Shown: positions 45,601 through 53,672, counted from the stretch's first letter. The stretch: DNA of 64,000 bases from an uncultured bacterium (GCA_903895695.1 CAITUY010000165.1:1-64000), one strand, 5' to 3'. Made by a program: numbers and translations. The notes: a model not told the origin generated them from the letters alone.

Positions 45601-46024
45601 CAAGGGCGCCGTGCCGGACACTGCGATCGAGACCCGCACGGAAACCAGCGAGTGCTTCGATATGAGCTCGCAGAAACAACGGCCGCTGACCCAGGAGGGC
45701 CTTACGCTGCCGGTCACCAAGGACGAACCCGTCTTCTGCGTGCTCTACCCGCGACTCAAAGGAGAGAAGGCGCCCGTCTTTACCGCCCTGGCCGACGGGC
45801 GCGGCGTAAAAATCACGCACGCGGCAGGTACCGACTATGTGTTCGTCTCCGCCGAACCGTTCGAGTTCCACGACGGGGACATTGCATTCAAAGGCCGGAC
45901 CGGCGTGATCCGGATGCACGGCGCAACGGTCGATCTCGCCCTTGGAGAGGGTGGCGACCTCGCGCAGGGCGATAAGAAATTGTCGTCGAAAGAACCCGCG
46001 TTCCGCTCCTTTCCCGGAAAGTAA
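42650..46024 (+). CDS. Second large secreted heparinase II/III-like protein
   Basis: The protein has about 1124 residues from ATG 42650 (ATG 42656 possible), with the signal peptide MRIGGPVLLLAAILGGQSALQADD. A beta-sandwich N-terminal region has LRLEQEPSCIRIANSLVGIEIP. The alpha-helical toroid contains GPNGGWLESPHYQTTAMSG. A C-terminal beta domain holds GFAEHYDFDRGSFELWGKGR and GPNYFVLRDTV. It shares domain order and several motifs with the 1064-5020 protein, so the two are distant paralogues. It is likely an extracytoplasmic polysaccharide lyase; the substrate is unknown. The GH106-like hydrolase gene begins 27 bp downstream, suggesting joint breakdown of one glycan. Confidence 0.75.
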   Translation: MTMRPFDSRVHPIMRIGGPVLLLAAILGGQSALQADDTPLQRFVLREYLGKSWSNEVVVLPVDSADVTGQGSAVRLLGPDGISVPFQSVAETNGTRAIAFQTDLQAFTEKIYRLERGADRNPPATDLRLEQEPSCIRIANSLVGIEIPNAQGAYTNGPFLRMRLRSGTWIGAGKLLGKAVIEDYAAKVVASGPVFAEVECVYRFAGGKHWQVNFRVEAHEPVVLVSETCDLPVGSTWNVLVNPGFAPTHSLSSVSFGAKEAAKYRLDKLNYNGAAPLLVAPWPVWWNPSSVGFVGLFKVPEGSAVVRGGEAVVALPRSDGTLAGAKPEPGSDVLAAIVGDEKAPKGPQPMDDVLAVAAGQAEFWANPGEDGPSKSMPLCTGTNRELYLSCSLAGPGRRWLLAALTTKDNLVPDDSLCSAQAMMVKHLETPLDEVVHMVLEWDSKTAFDYPRLVTPRSELAARPEVKESAEARRALKKNDSPGSLSRKLLQPALKIFLGSPDQPAQSVDTVHRCERIIRLATYADMLLGSDVLTRPELSSVLGLHAVEWGRPILTDKDVFSEADIRYARAQIAFLAYKLSSPNYYSLERNYRANPNMTTTRYCAMTILACLVPDHPRAKAWAQGGLDEVERELKEWTGPNGGWLESPHYQTTAMSGILLLSFAARHAGFADYLHDVRFERAMRYLARISTPPDIRFENKRHFPPAGNTYQFESTGLFGVLAKACRETNHDLSDELQWAWIQQGRNRNSGIGGDFFTNALYADFEPAAPKWGSESFPGSGVVLRSGFPTARETYLYLLQGGFAEHYDFDRGSFELWGKGRPLCLDWGYSFKVGRMAAWQHNRVDVGNWGEIKNFQTSDAADYLHSSQQGWERQLLLVKDQDPLGPNYFVLRDTVAQPAANWWLWLYTERSLQLSNDVLHVTGIHDVDLDIWLPSKLVSHLKPAKMKVTAKKHDKSTPLPASLGDIGQTKAGTTLESLDAVVNAPAVKGAVPDTAIETRTETSECFDMSSQKQRPLTQEGLTLPVTKDEPVFCVLYPRLKGEKAPVFTALADGRGVKITHAAGTDYVFVSAEPFEFHDGDIAFKGRTGVIRMHGATVDLALGEGGDLAQGDKKLSSKEPAFRSFPGK

Positions 46025-46051
46025 GACCGGGCCACCACGGAGAAACCCACC

Positions 46052-48211
46052 ATGAGCTCATCCCGCTTTGATCCTGCCGCGTTTGCCGATCCCCCAAAAC
46101 CATACCGGCCCCTTCAGATGGTGCACGGGTTCGACGACATGCTGCGGGATCGGCCGGGCCTCGTCGGCGAGGCGGGCATCGACGAACGACTGGACAAACT
46201 GATCTCACTGGGCATCGGGGGCGTCGTCGCCAACGTCGGATTCCGCGATTATCTGGAAAGCCCACGCCAGTGGGAGATCTATCGCTATGGCCTCCAGGCC
46301 GCGACCCGGCGCGACATGGTGCTCTGGTGGTATGACGAAAAAGGCTATCCCAGCGGCACGGCGGGCGGCCTCGTGACCCGCTCGCATCCGGAATTCGCGT
46401 CCCTGGGCTTGGCCTGCTATCACGTCCGCGCCGCCGGGCCGGCCGACGTGGTCTTTCCCCGCCCCGCCGATTGCCGCGCCATGGTGTGGGCGGGCGCCTT
46501 CGCGGGCGATCTGCGGCAGGCCTGCCGTGAACGCTGCACCGACCTGTGCGGCCAGGTGGACGCGGACGGCACGTTGCGCTGGACCGCGCCGGCGGGCGAC
46601 TGGACAATCCTCTACCTGGCCGAGCGCGTCAATCCCGCGCACATGATCCCCAGCGGCACGGGCGAGGAACTGAGGCACTACGTCAACCTGCTCGATCCCA
46701 AGGTCACCGCCGAATTCCTCCGCGTGACCCACGAGGCCTATTACCGCCAAACCCCGCCGGAACTCTGGAAACGCATGCGCGCCGTGTTCACCGACGAGCC
46801 AACGCTGCATAGCGAATATGGCGCCGCCGCGTTATCCGGAAACGCCAAGGAAACGGATCACCCGCCGTTCGTGCCCTGGATAGGAACGTTCCCGGCATCG
46901 TTCATCAAGGCCAAGGGCTACGACCTCAGGCCCCTGCTCTACCTGCTGTTCTGCTCTGAAACCGAAGAGGCCTGCTACGTCCGCCAGGACTTCTACGACG
47001 TATTGACACAGGTGTATGCCGCCGCCTTCTACAGCCAGATCGGCACGTGGTGTCGGGCGCACGGCATCGCCTCCTCCGGCCACGTGCTGAACGAGGAATG
47101 GCTCGGCACGCACGTGGCCTGTCACGGCAGCCTGTTCGCCGCGATCCGGCGCCTGGATTTGCCCGGCATCGACATGCTGGATGGCGATCCGGTCCGCATG
47201 CTCAACGGCCTGGGCTTCCTCACGGCCAAACAGGTGGCCTCGGTGGCGCATCTCATCGGCGCGGACGAAGTGCACTGCGAGTGCTCCGACTGGGTCCAGC
47301 GAACGACCGAGAAGCGGGGCGTGACGGCGCGCGAGCGGATCGGCCAGGGAAATCTGCTCTATGTCATGGGCGTCAATCAGGTCACATCCTACTGGGGCTG
47401 GGAAGATATCGGTGAAGACCGGTACCGCGCTTATAACGACTATATGGGCCGGTTGGCCTTGCTGCTTCGCGGCGGCCGGCACGTCTGCGATGTGGCCGTG
47501 CTCTATCCCATCCGCGCCGCCTGGGCCACCTTCGTCCCCCACAGCCCGCTCGCGGCAGCCAACATCGACACCCCGGCATTCAATGCCCGGCTCGACCGCC
47601 TCGGCGGCATCGGCTATGCACAGCCTGTTCGCGACCTGATCCAAAGCCAGGTCGACCTGGACATCGTGGACGAACAGGCCATTCTCGAGGCCACGATTGA
47701 AGACGGACGGCTCTGCGTGGCGCAGGAGCGCTACCGAATCGTGGTCATTCCCCGGGCCGACACTCTGGGCGCGGCCACGGCCGAGAAGCTGGCCGCCTTG
47801 GGCAGGGCAGGCGGCAGCGTGTTCTTCATCGACACGCCGCCCATGCGCGGCGAAAGCGCAGAGGCCACCGGACGGCTCCAACTCGCCATCAAGACTCTGG
47901 TTGACTCGGGGCCCGGACAGTCAATCGCGCTCGACCAGCTTCCCCGGGTGGTTCGCGAGAACGGCGCGGGCGATTTCACGCTGGCCGCGCCGGACCGCGA
48001 CGTCCTGTTCACGCATCGGCGGGTTGACGAGTGCGACGTGTATTTTGTGATCAACGCCGCAGCAGCTCCCCGGACGATCTGTCCCCGCTTGCGCGTGCCG
48101 GGATCCTATTCCCTCTACAGGCCCTCAACCGGAACCACCTGCGCTTCACCAGCCGGAAGTGAGATCCACCTCGATGGATTCGAAGGCGTGTTTCTCGTCA
48201 ACGTCTCGTGA
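46052..48211 (+). CDS. GH106-like glycoside hydrolase (alpha-L-rhamnosidase-like)
   Basis: The 719-residue protein starts with the GH106-like pattern: PPKPYRPLQMVHGFDD, then LDKLISLGIGGVVANVGFR, and VLWWYDEKGYPSGTAGGLV. Candidate acidic residues are D248-E249 in VFTDEPTLHSE. Other conserved stretches are SSGHVLNEEWL, ADEVHCECSDWVQRT and a C-terminal beta part. It has no signal peptide, unlike the neighbouring lyase-like protein, so it may act in the cytoplasm on imported oligosaccharide. Usual GH106 proteins are longer; this one lacks the C-terminal carbohydrate-binding modules. Confidence 0.7.
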   Translation: MSSSRFDPAAFADPPKPYRPLQMVHGFDDMLRDRPGLVGEAGIDERLDKLISLGIGGVVANVGFRDYLESPRQWEIYRYGLQAATRRDMVLWWYDEKGYPSGTAGGLVTRSHPEFASLGLACYHVRAAGPADVVFPRPADCRAMVWAGAFAGDLRQACRERCTDLCGQVDADGTLRWTAPAGDWTILYLAERVNPAHMIPSGTGEELRHYVNLLDPKVTAEFLRVTHEAYYRQTPPELWKRMRAVFTDEPTLHSEYGAAALSGNAKETDHPPFVPWIGTFPASFIKAKGYDLRPLLYLLFCSETEEACYVRQDFYDVLTQVYAAAFYSQIGTWCRAHGIASSGHVLNEEWLGTHVACHGSLFAAIRRLDLPGIDMLDGDPVRMLNGLGFLTAKQVASVAHLIGADEVHCECSDWVQRTTEKRGVTARERIGQGNLLYVMGVNQVTSYWGWEDIGEDRYRAYNDYMGRLALLLRGGRHVCDVAVLYPIRAAWATFVPHSPLAAANIDTPAFNARLDRLGGIGYAQPVRDLIQSQVDLDIVDEQAILEATIEDGRLCVAQERYRIVVIPRADTLGAATAEKLAALGRAGGSVFFIDTPPMRGESAEATGRLQLAIKTLVDSGPGQSIALDQLPRVVRENGAGDFTLAAPDRDVLFTHRRVDECDVYFVINAAAAPRTICPRLRVPGSYSLYRPSTGTTCASPAGSEIHLDGFEGVFLVNVS

Positions 48212-48296
48212 TCGTCGTTTGGCACCGGCCTCGCAGGTCGCTATGAACCGGCGTCTGCAGCCACTACACGTAGCGTCATGAATCCGCGACAGCCTC

Positions 48297-48507
48297 GGAG
48301 CGGCGCGGCTTCCCGCTCCGGCAGGCCGGAACGCGAAGGCGTTCCGCTCCAAAGAGGTGACTGACTTATGACGCTCCGTAAAATGCGCCCGCCGGCGCCA
48401 CACCCTCATCGGAGCGGCGCGGCTTCCCGCGCCGGCCTGCCCTGAGCGCTATCGAAGGGCCTGCCCTGAGTGCCACCGAAGGGCCGGAACGCGAAGGCGT
48501 CCGCTCC
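48297..48507. repeat. Tandemly duplicated palindromic module
   Basis: Two copies (48297-48350 and 48411-48507) begin GGAGCGGCGCGGCTTCCCGC and end with GGAACGCGAAGGCG(T)TCCGCTCC. Both are followed by a matching stretch with GACTYATGACGCTC and later GCCCGCCGGCGC, so the duplicated unit is about 114-160 bp. The second copy has an extra 48-bp piece with CCTGCCCTGAG twice and CGAAGGG twice. The 352-bp gap 48212-48563 holds nothing else. Confidence 0.75.
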
Positions 48508-48563
48508 AAAAAGGTGGCTGACTCATGACGCTCTGTGTGGTTCGGCCCGCCGGCGCGACGTCC

Positions 48564-49985
48564 TCACTCGAAGAGTTCACAGACAGTGGCGACGGCCTTC
48601 TCCACGACGGTTTCAAGACTCCCCGGCGCCAGTTTGGCCCAATACGTCACCTCCGCATTGGCCTCGTGGCCGCCGCGCGCGTAGGCCTCTCGCGTCGGCA
48701 GGTAGCCGACGTACTGAGTGGTGAGATGCGCCGGAAAAACGTAGGGTGCCGCGGAATTCGTCTTGATCGCCAGTTGCCCCTCCACAAAAGGCTCGCCGGG
48801 CAATCCCACAATCGCCAGGTCGCCGACCCGGAGGACCTGGATTTCATAGGAGAACCGGGGTTCACGCTGGCGGCAGAGTTCCACGCTTCGCGTTGATGCG
48901 GCGCTGAACCACTGCGGATCGACCTCGCCGCTCTTGCCGCGGGGCGGGTGCGGGTGTTTGGCGAGTAGCGCGGCAACTTCCTGCCGGCGTTTCTCGGGAA
49001 TATCGCGGTACGACAGGATGGCCTGTTCAATTCGCCAGTCCAGAACGCCGCTCTGCCCGAACGTCATGCCGTGGGTCACCCGTTCACTCATCGCGGCAAG
49101 CTCGCGACCCATGCGCCGATGGTCCGGTGTGCAATCCGGGTCAAACGGATGCCAAGGATTGATGTTCCCGCAGCAGCCATTCAAGACAAGAGGAACGACT
49201 GTGCTGCCGTAGATCTTCTGCAGCTCGTGCGACCAGGCCCCGGGCCAATCGGCTGACACGGCACAGTAGGTCTCTCGATGCCCGAAGACATTGACGGGAT
49301 GACACGTATGATGCAGCAGGAACGCGATCGGTTGCATATCCAGGCGTTGCACGCAGCACACCCCGACCTCCGGGTCCATCGGACCTTCCAGGTAACAGAG
49401 ATCCGTGATGCCAAACGGCTGATTCTCGTGTCCCATTGGTTTGGGCATCATGATCGTTCCATCGCGGCGCACGCCACGGCGGTTGAACGCCAGCTCGCCG
49501 ACGATGCCGCGTCCCAGGCCGATACGAACCGGCTCGAGGCGGCCCGCCGCCTCGACGGCCGCGCGGACGGCGGCCCGCGCCGCCTGCTCGCCGTACGCGA
49601 GCTCTGCCCCGCGCAAGTACTCCGTCTCGGCGGTCGTCTCCAAGGGGAAATCCTGATCCAGCATGAAATACCCGACACTCGGCGCCGAGTGCGTCTGAAT
49701 GGCGTGTACCATGATGGCATCGGGCGCTATTCCGGTCTTCTCGGCAATGCCGGCCCGAATCCTCGAAGTGTATTCGCTGGTGATGATGGTGACATCAAGC
49801 GTGACGATGCAGAGCTTGCGCCCCGCTGCCTCGAATACGATGGCCTTGGCAAAGAGCGGATCGAGGACGGACTGGGCCGGCCGGTGCTCTCCGCAGCCGC
49901 TACCCGAGAGATGGGTACCCGCCGGCGGCGTGATATCCACAAGTGCGGCCCCTGCCCGCAGCGTTGTTCCATCGCGCTTCTTCAT
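48564..49985 (-). CDS. Neutral/alkaline ceramidase-like protein
   Basis: The 473-residue protein starts at ATG 49985 with GGAGG 7 nt upstream. It opens RAGAALVDITPPAGTHLSGS, the typical N-terminal motif of neutral ceramidase-like enzymes. VHAIQTHSAPSV and HHTCHPVNVFG carry the likely zinc-binding His residues and LVLNGCCGNINPW the catalytic-loop region. LPGEPFVEGQ is also conserved. True ceramidases are longer and secreted; this one has no signal peptide and lacks the C-terminal domain. In PVC bacteria such proteins commonly occur with carbohydrate genes, and their substrate may not be ceramide. The open frame up to 50282 covers a gene remnant and is not part of it. Confidence 0.8.
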   Translation of the reverse strand: MKKRDGTTLRAGAALVDITPPAGTHLSGSGCGEHRPAQSVLDPLFAKAIVFEAAGRKLCIVTLDVTIITSEYTSRIRAGIAEKTGIAPDAIMVHAIQTHSAPSVGYFMLDQDFPLETTAETEYLRGAELAYGEQAARAAVRAAVEAAGRLEPVRIGLGRGIVGELAFNRRGVRRDGTIMMPKPMGHENQPFGITDLCYLEGPMDPEVGVCCVQRLDMQPIAFLLHHTCHPVNVFGHRETYCAVSADWPGAWSHELQKIYGSTVVPLVLNGCCGNINPWHPFDPDCTPDHRRMGRELAAMSERVTHGMTFGQSGVLDWRIEQAILSYRDIPEKRRQEVAALLAKHPHPPRGKSGEVDPQWFSAASTRSVELCRQREPRFSYEIQVLRVGDLAIVGLPGEPFVEGQLAIKTNSAAPYVFPAHLTTQYVGYLPTREAYARGGHEANAEVTYWAKLAPGSLETVVEKAVATVCELFE

Positions 49986-49989
49986 GCTG

Positions 49990-50151
49990 TCATCCTCCGT
50001 GTCCCGATTCGATGATCTCGTCATACCCTGCGACGTCGGGCCGGGACCACACTTCGTTCTGATAGCCGAACATGTCCCCGCCCGATAGCCGCCCCTGGGC
50101 CGTGGCCACCACCCGTCGCCGCTCGTGGTCGATCTGGTATGCAATAGGCAT
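49990..50151 (-). pseudogene. Truncated SpoIIAA-like fragment
   Basis: The 53 codons from ATG 50151 read MPIAYQIDHERRRVVATAQG, RLSGGDMFGYQNEVWSRPDV, then AGYDEIIESGHGG and stop. This resembles the N-terminal half of SpoIIAA/STAS-like proteins of ~130 residues ('..ID...R.V...G.L...D.F.YQ.EVWSRPDVAGYDE..'), from memory. The second half is missing and the ceramidase-like gene starts 4 bp later. It is probably a remnant from a deletion or insertion junction. Confidence 0.4.
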
Positions 50152-50367
50152 GATCCCGCGAGAGTAGGACCGCGGACTGGCATAAGCAAGGCCGCATGAC
50201 GCGCATCTGACGAGACCCTTTGCACCGATCTGACGGCCTGCACCCATGAACTTCGCCAATTTCGGCATGGGTGGACGGTCACGGTCTTGGCGCTTGTGCG
50301 GCCCGTGTCAATCTGTAAGACTCCGCGACGGTCTGCCGTTGCACCACAAGAGAGGCAAGATGCAGGG

Positions 50368-50571
50368 ATGAACGAAGCCGATACATGCCGGAAACTGGTG
50401 ATTCCTGCGCTTCAGGCGGCTGGGTGGGATCGCGAGCCGAGTCGGATCAGCGAACAGGTGACGTTTACCGACGGACGGATCGTAGTCGTTGGCAAACAGG
50501 CCCGGCGGCGCGTGGGGAAACGAGTTGCTGGAGAAGAAGAGCGAATGTGGAATAGGGACTGCCGAATGTAG
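50368..50571 (+). pseudogene. Remnant of a type I restriction HsdR N-terminus
   Basis: From ATG 50368 the frame reads MNEADTCRKLVIPALQAAGW, DREPSRISEQVTFTDGRIVVVGKQARRR, a close match in form to the start of EcoEI-type HsdR subunits. The similarity ends after about 48 residues. The sequence then runs into short tandem repeats and the Fic gene. The ~1000-residue nuclease-translocase is missing, so this is a relic of a lost type I restriction system. Confidence 0.55.
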
Positions 50572-50591
50572 AATGGGGTGAAGAGAGAAAC

Positions 50592-50658
50592 CACGAAAGG
50601 CACGAAATACACGAAAAGAGGATGACCGAACCGCGAATGAACGCGAATAGACGCGAAT
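50592..50658. repeat. Two short tandem repeat arrays before the fic gene
   Basis: CACGAAA occurs three times with a 9-bp period (50592-50616), then CGCGAAT three times with a 10-bp period (50632-50658). The second array lies within the first codons of the Fic frame and provides the ATG at 50637. Inverted copies of the 9-bp type are at 51772-51798. They are too short for a CRISPR array. Confidence 0.7.
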
Positions 50659-51305
50659 GCATCAGATACGTGACGCCGGAAGGGCCGGAGGCAGAGATGC
50701 AGCCCGGTTCGCACGGGCGAGTTCTCAGGAATCTGCTGGGGATCACACGGAAGGGGGATATGGACCGCGCCGAGTACGAAGCGCTACTCCGCGTCCAAAA
50801 GTCGTTCCTGCAACGGATTGGCCCCGAAACCCGGTTCACCGTTGAGTTGATCCGAGAGATGCATCGGTGCTGGTTGGGCGACATCTACTCGTGGGCGGGC
50901 AGTTATCGCACCGTCGAATTGCAGAAGGGAGCCTTTCGTTGGCCGCCAGCTTACCTGGTGGAGTGCAACATGCAAACCTTCGAGAGTGGATTGTTGCGCG
51001 CGCACACGCCGTGCCCTGCGGAAGTCCTGGCCCAAGTCGCCCGCCGCATAGCCGAGGTGCATGGCGAGTTACTGCTCATTCATCCCTTCCGGGACGGGAA
51101 CGGTAGACTGGCCCGGTGGCTGGCCGATCTCATGGCGTTGCAGGCCGGTCAACCTGTGCCGAAATACGAATTCGAAAAAGACCCCCAGGGCAAACGGCAA
51201 AGCTCCTATCTGACGGCAGTCACTCGGTCGTACGGTCAGGACTACGAGGCTTTGACCGTCTTCTTTACCGAGGCCATCGAGCGGCGTCTGGCGGAGGGCC
51301 GTTGA
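50622..51305 (+). CDS. Fic family protein
   Basis: The protein has up to 227 residues (ATG 50622; 50637 is also possible). The Fic core motif is H154-PFRDGNGRLAR, with the catalytic His and the phosphate-binding GNGR. A loop, ELQKGAFRWPP, precedes it, and RYVTPEGPEAEMQPGSHGRVLRNLLGI is the conserved N-terminal part of this subgroup. ATG 50697 has a fine GGAGG site but would remove conserved residues. Fic enzymes transfer AMP from ATP to proteins. No inhibitory (S/T)xxxE(G/N) helix partner gene is seen next to it. It lies in a repeat-rich junction after an HsdR relic. Confidence 0.9.
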   Translation: MTEPRMNANRRECIRYVTPEGPEAEMQPGSHGRVLRNLLGITRKGDMDRAEYEALLRVQKSFLQRIGPETRFTVELIREMHRCWLGDIYSWAGSYRTVELQKGAFRWPPAYLVECNMQTFESGLLRAHTPCPAEVLAQVARRIAEVHGELLLIHPFRDGNGRLARWLADLMALQAGQPVPKYEFEKDPQGKRQSSYLTAVTRSYGQDYEALTVFFTEAIERRLAEGR

Positions 51306-51667
51306 CGTGGCAAACGGGCACCTTCGAAGATACTGGAATCCCGTGCATTCTCGCTCAACATGCGTTCCCGCATGCTCGCGTTCCTCAAATACACGTTGGA
51401 CTGGAGTAGTGTCTCCATGGCCGGTCCTCAAACTTGGCTTCGGATATAGGGTTCCCTCGGCACAAGGCCCGGAAACCACGCGGCATGAAGCCGAGCTTCA
51501 TCCGATCACCTACCAAACTATGCCCCAGCTACTGCAGAAGCACAACAGCAGAATGCTGTCCGGCGGGGGCGAACCCTATCGAGCCGACTTTATGACTGTG
51601 TCGAGTCACCAAGTGGCACCCAGATCCTGGGCTAAGAGCCCACTCGAGAACCTGTCCGCCTCTTCTG

Positions 51668-51748
51668 GGAGCGGCGCGGCTTCCCGCGCCGGCTCGTCGC
51701 GAGTGCCCCTCGCCACGAGCGGCCGGAGCCGGAAGCGGCTCCGCTCCG
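51668..51748. repeat. Palindromic module related to 881-978
   Basis: It begins GGAGCGGCGCGGCTTCCCGC and ends CGGAAGCGGCTCCGCTCC like the copy at 881-978, with a different centre (CTCGTCGCGAGTGCC). The flanks are also shared: ACCTGTCYGCCTCTT precedes both copies. It is a member of the dispersed family of this window. Confidence 0.75.
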
Positions 51749-51771
51749 TGCGGCAGAGCAGATTGACGCCC

Positions 51772-51798
51772 CTTCGTGCTCTTCGTGCTCTTCGTGGT
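51772..51798. repeat. Three-unit 9-bp tandem repeat (CTTCGTGCT)
   Basis: CTTCGTGCT, CTTCGTGCT, CTTCGTGGT. The reverse complement is CACGAAG-type, matching in kind the array at 50592-50616 in opposite orientation. It ends 35 bp before ATG 51834. Confidence 0.7.
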
Positions 51799-51833
51799 AG
51801 AGTCTCCAATTCATGACCAACAGAGGAAATCTC

Positions 51834-53501
51834 ATGTCTAACGACCAAGCCATTCGAGTCGGTCTGGTGGGCGCCGCGGGACGCGGCGGGAGCTTTCGGT
51901 CTGCCGTCGAGGCCAACGGCGGACGCATCGAGGCCGTATGCGACATCCGGGCCGACGCGCTCGACGAGTGCGCCCAGCGCGTGGGCGCGACCCATAGGTT
52001 CACCGACTACGACCGCATGCTCGACGAATGCCCGCTGGACGCGGTGGTCATCGGGACGCCCATGCAGTTCCACGCCGCCATGGCCATCGAGGCCCTGAAG
52101 CGCAACCTGCACGTCCTGAGCGAGGTGACAGCCGGGGTCACCATCGCCGAGTGCCGCCAGCTCGTCGAGGCGGCCGCGGCGTCGAAGGCCGTCTACATGA
52201 TGGCCGAGAACTACACCTACATGCGGCCCAATGTCCTCGTGCGCGAACTGTGCCGCCAGGGACTCTTCGGCGCGCTATACTACGCCGAAGGCGAATACCT
52301 CCACGAACTGAAGGGTCTCAACGAGATCACCACTTGGCGGCGGAAATGGCAGACGGGCATCCCGGGCATCACCTACTGCACGCACAGCCTCGGGCCGATC
52401 CTCCAATGGATGAACGGCGACCGCGTCGTGAAGGTCTGCTGCGCCGACACCGACTGGCGTCCCAAGGACCCGCGCGGCGAGCCCTACGGCCAGACCACGC
52501 CCGTCATGCTCTGCAAGACCGCCAAGGGCGCGCTGATCAAGCTACGGGTCGACATGGTTTCCGACCGCCCGCATTCCATGACCAATTACCAACTCCAAGG
52601 GGCGGACGGTTCTTACGAATCCAGCCGCGGCGGGCCGGTCGACAACGGCAAGATCTGGCTGCGGCAGTTATCCAAGGAGGTGCGTTGGCTCGACATTGAA
52701 GCGTTGATGAGCGCCGTCGACCCGGCCAGCAACTACCTGCCCGACATCTGGCGCCATCCGCCCCCGGGCGCCGCCCAGGCGGGGCATGGCGGCGGCGACT
52801 ACTTCGAGGTCTGTGACTTCTTCAGCGCTATTCGCGGGCAGGCGCCCTGCCCCATCGGCATCCACGAGGCCATGGATATGACGCTGCCGGGCTTGGTCTC
52901 GCAGCAATCCGTCCTGGAGGGCGGCGCGTGGCTCGACGTGCCCGACAGCCGCCAGTGGCTCGCGCCCCCGCCCTATCGCCAGATCTGGATGTCCTGGCCG
53001 CGCGAACGTCTCGGCAATCCCCCCACGGTCCGCATCGCCGAGGGTTACGAACTGCGCCAGTACACCCCGGCTGACGAGGCCGCCTACATCGAACTCTTGG
53101 CCAAGGGTGGGTTCATGGGCTGGACGCCCAAACGCGTCGCCGACACAATGAAGACCGTGCTGCCGGGCGGCGCATTCCTGGCCGTGCACCGGGCAACCGG
53201 CCGCTTGGTCGCGACCGCTCTGGCCCAGCACATGCCGTCCGACGGCAATCCGCACAGCGGCATGCTGGGCTGGGTGGCCGGCGACCCCGACCATCGCGGC
53301 CGGGGCCTGGGCGAGTCGGTCTGCGCCGCCGTCACCGCCCGGCTCATCAAGGCCGGCTACGAGGATATGCGCCTCTCCACCGACGACTTCCGCCTGCCCG
53401 CCATGAAAATCTACCTCAAACTGGGCTGGCAGCCGTTGATCGTCGCTGACGGCATGGCCGCACGGTGGCAGGCCATCTACGAGAAACTCGGGTGGAAGTG
53501 A
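51834..53501 (+). CDS. Gfo/Idh/MocA oxidoreductase fused to a GNAT acetyltransferase
   Basis: The 555-residue protein starts at ATG 51834 with AGAGGA upstream. Residues ~1-120 are the NAD-binding fold (IRVGLVGAAGRGGSFRSAV, DAVVIGTPMQFHAAMAIEAL). In the usual EKP site it has LSEVTAG, as in a PVC-rich subgroup, so the common Lys is absent. YMMAENYTYMRPN and the catalytic-region ITYCTHSLGPI follow. From ~399 a GNAT domain follows (YELRQYTPADEAAYIELL, GWVAGDPDHRGRGLGESV, LKLGWQPLI) with the acetyl-CoA RGRGLG loop near 485. Such a fusion suggests oxidation and N-acetylation of one amino-sugar, but this is inference. Confidence 0.88.
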   Translation: MSNDQAIRVGLVGAAGRGGSFRSAVEANGGRIEAVCDIRADALDECAQRVGATHRFTDYDRMLDECPLDAVVIGTPMQFHAAMAIEALKRNLHVLSEVTAGVTIAECRQLVEAAAASKAVYMMAENYTYMRPNVLVRELCRQGLFGALYYAEGEYLHELKGLNEITTWRRKWQTGIPGITYCTHSLGPILQWMNGDRVVKVCCADTDWRPKDPRGEPYGQTTPVMLCKTAKGALIKLRVDMVSDRPHSMTNYQLQGADGSYESSRGGPVDNGKIWLRQLSKEVRWLDIEALMSAVDPASNYLPDIWRHPPPGAAQAGHGGGDYFEVCDFFSAIRGQAPCPIGIHEAMDMTLPGLVSQQSVLEGGAWLDVPDSRQWLAPPPYRQIWMSWPRERLGNPPTVRIAEGYELRQYTPADEAAYIELLAKGGFMGWTPKRVADTMKTVLPGGAFLAVHRATGRLVATALAQHMPSDGNPHSGMLGWVAGDPDHRGRGLGESVCAAVTARLIKAGYEDMRLSTDDFRLPAMKIYLKLGWQPLIVADGMAARWQAIYEKLGWK

Positions 53502-53539
53502 CGCCAACAGTCTTTCGGACTCCGCGTGGGCCCCGGGGC

Positions 53540-53643
53540 TACCGGCGGAGGACCGCCGGCTCCAGTTCGTCTTTGGCTCGCTTTGGAGCCGGCCGTCCCG
53601 GCCGGTAGCAATTGTGCGTGCCCATGGAACCCAACTCCGACAG
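53540..53643. repeat. Long intergenic repeat, copy B
   Basis: This 104-bp stretch matches copy A at 42384-42535 without the internal 49-bp duplication; its tail CAATTGTGCGTGCCCATGG and the following AACCC-ACTCCGACAG are the same with few changes. It lies between the convergent Gfo/Idh-GNAT and glycyl radical enzyme genes. Confidence 0.75.
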
Positions 53644-53672
53644 ATTGCCAGGCGAATCGTCCGGCGCCGCCC

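Larger units (their letters stand above)
51306..51833. other. Intergenic region with repeats only
   Basis: 528 bp between fic and the Gfo/Idh-GNAT gene. The first ~340 bp show no gene or structure. A frame open across 51307-51816 has no recognisable domain and includes repeat DNA. The second part holds the two repeats at 51668-51748 and 51772-51798. AGAGGA before ATG 51834 is the ribosome binding site of the next gene. Confidence 0.5.

Noticed and set aside
50592-50658. Possible mini-CRISPR
   Set aside because: Units are 7-10 bp with 2-3 bp between them; there are no spacers and no cas genes.
51307-51816. 169-codon frame between fic and the Gfo/Idh gene
   Set aside because: No domain, no ribosome site, and a third of it is repeat DNA.
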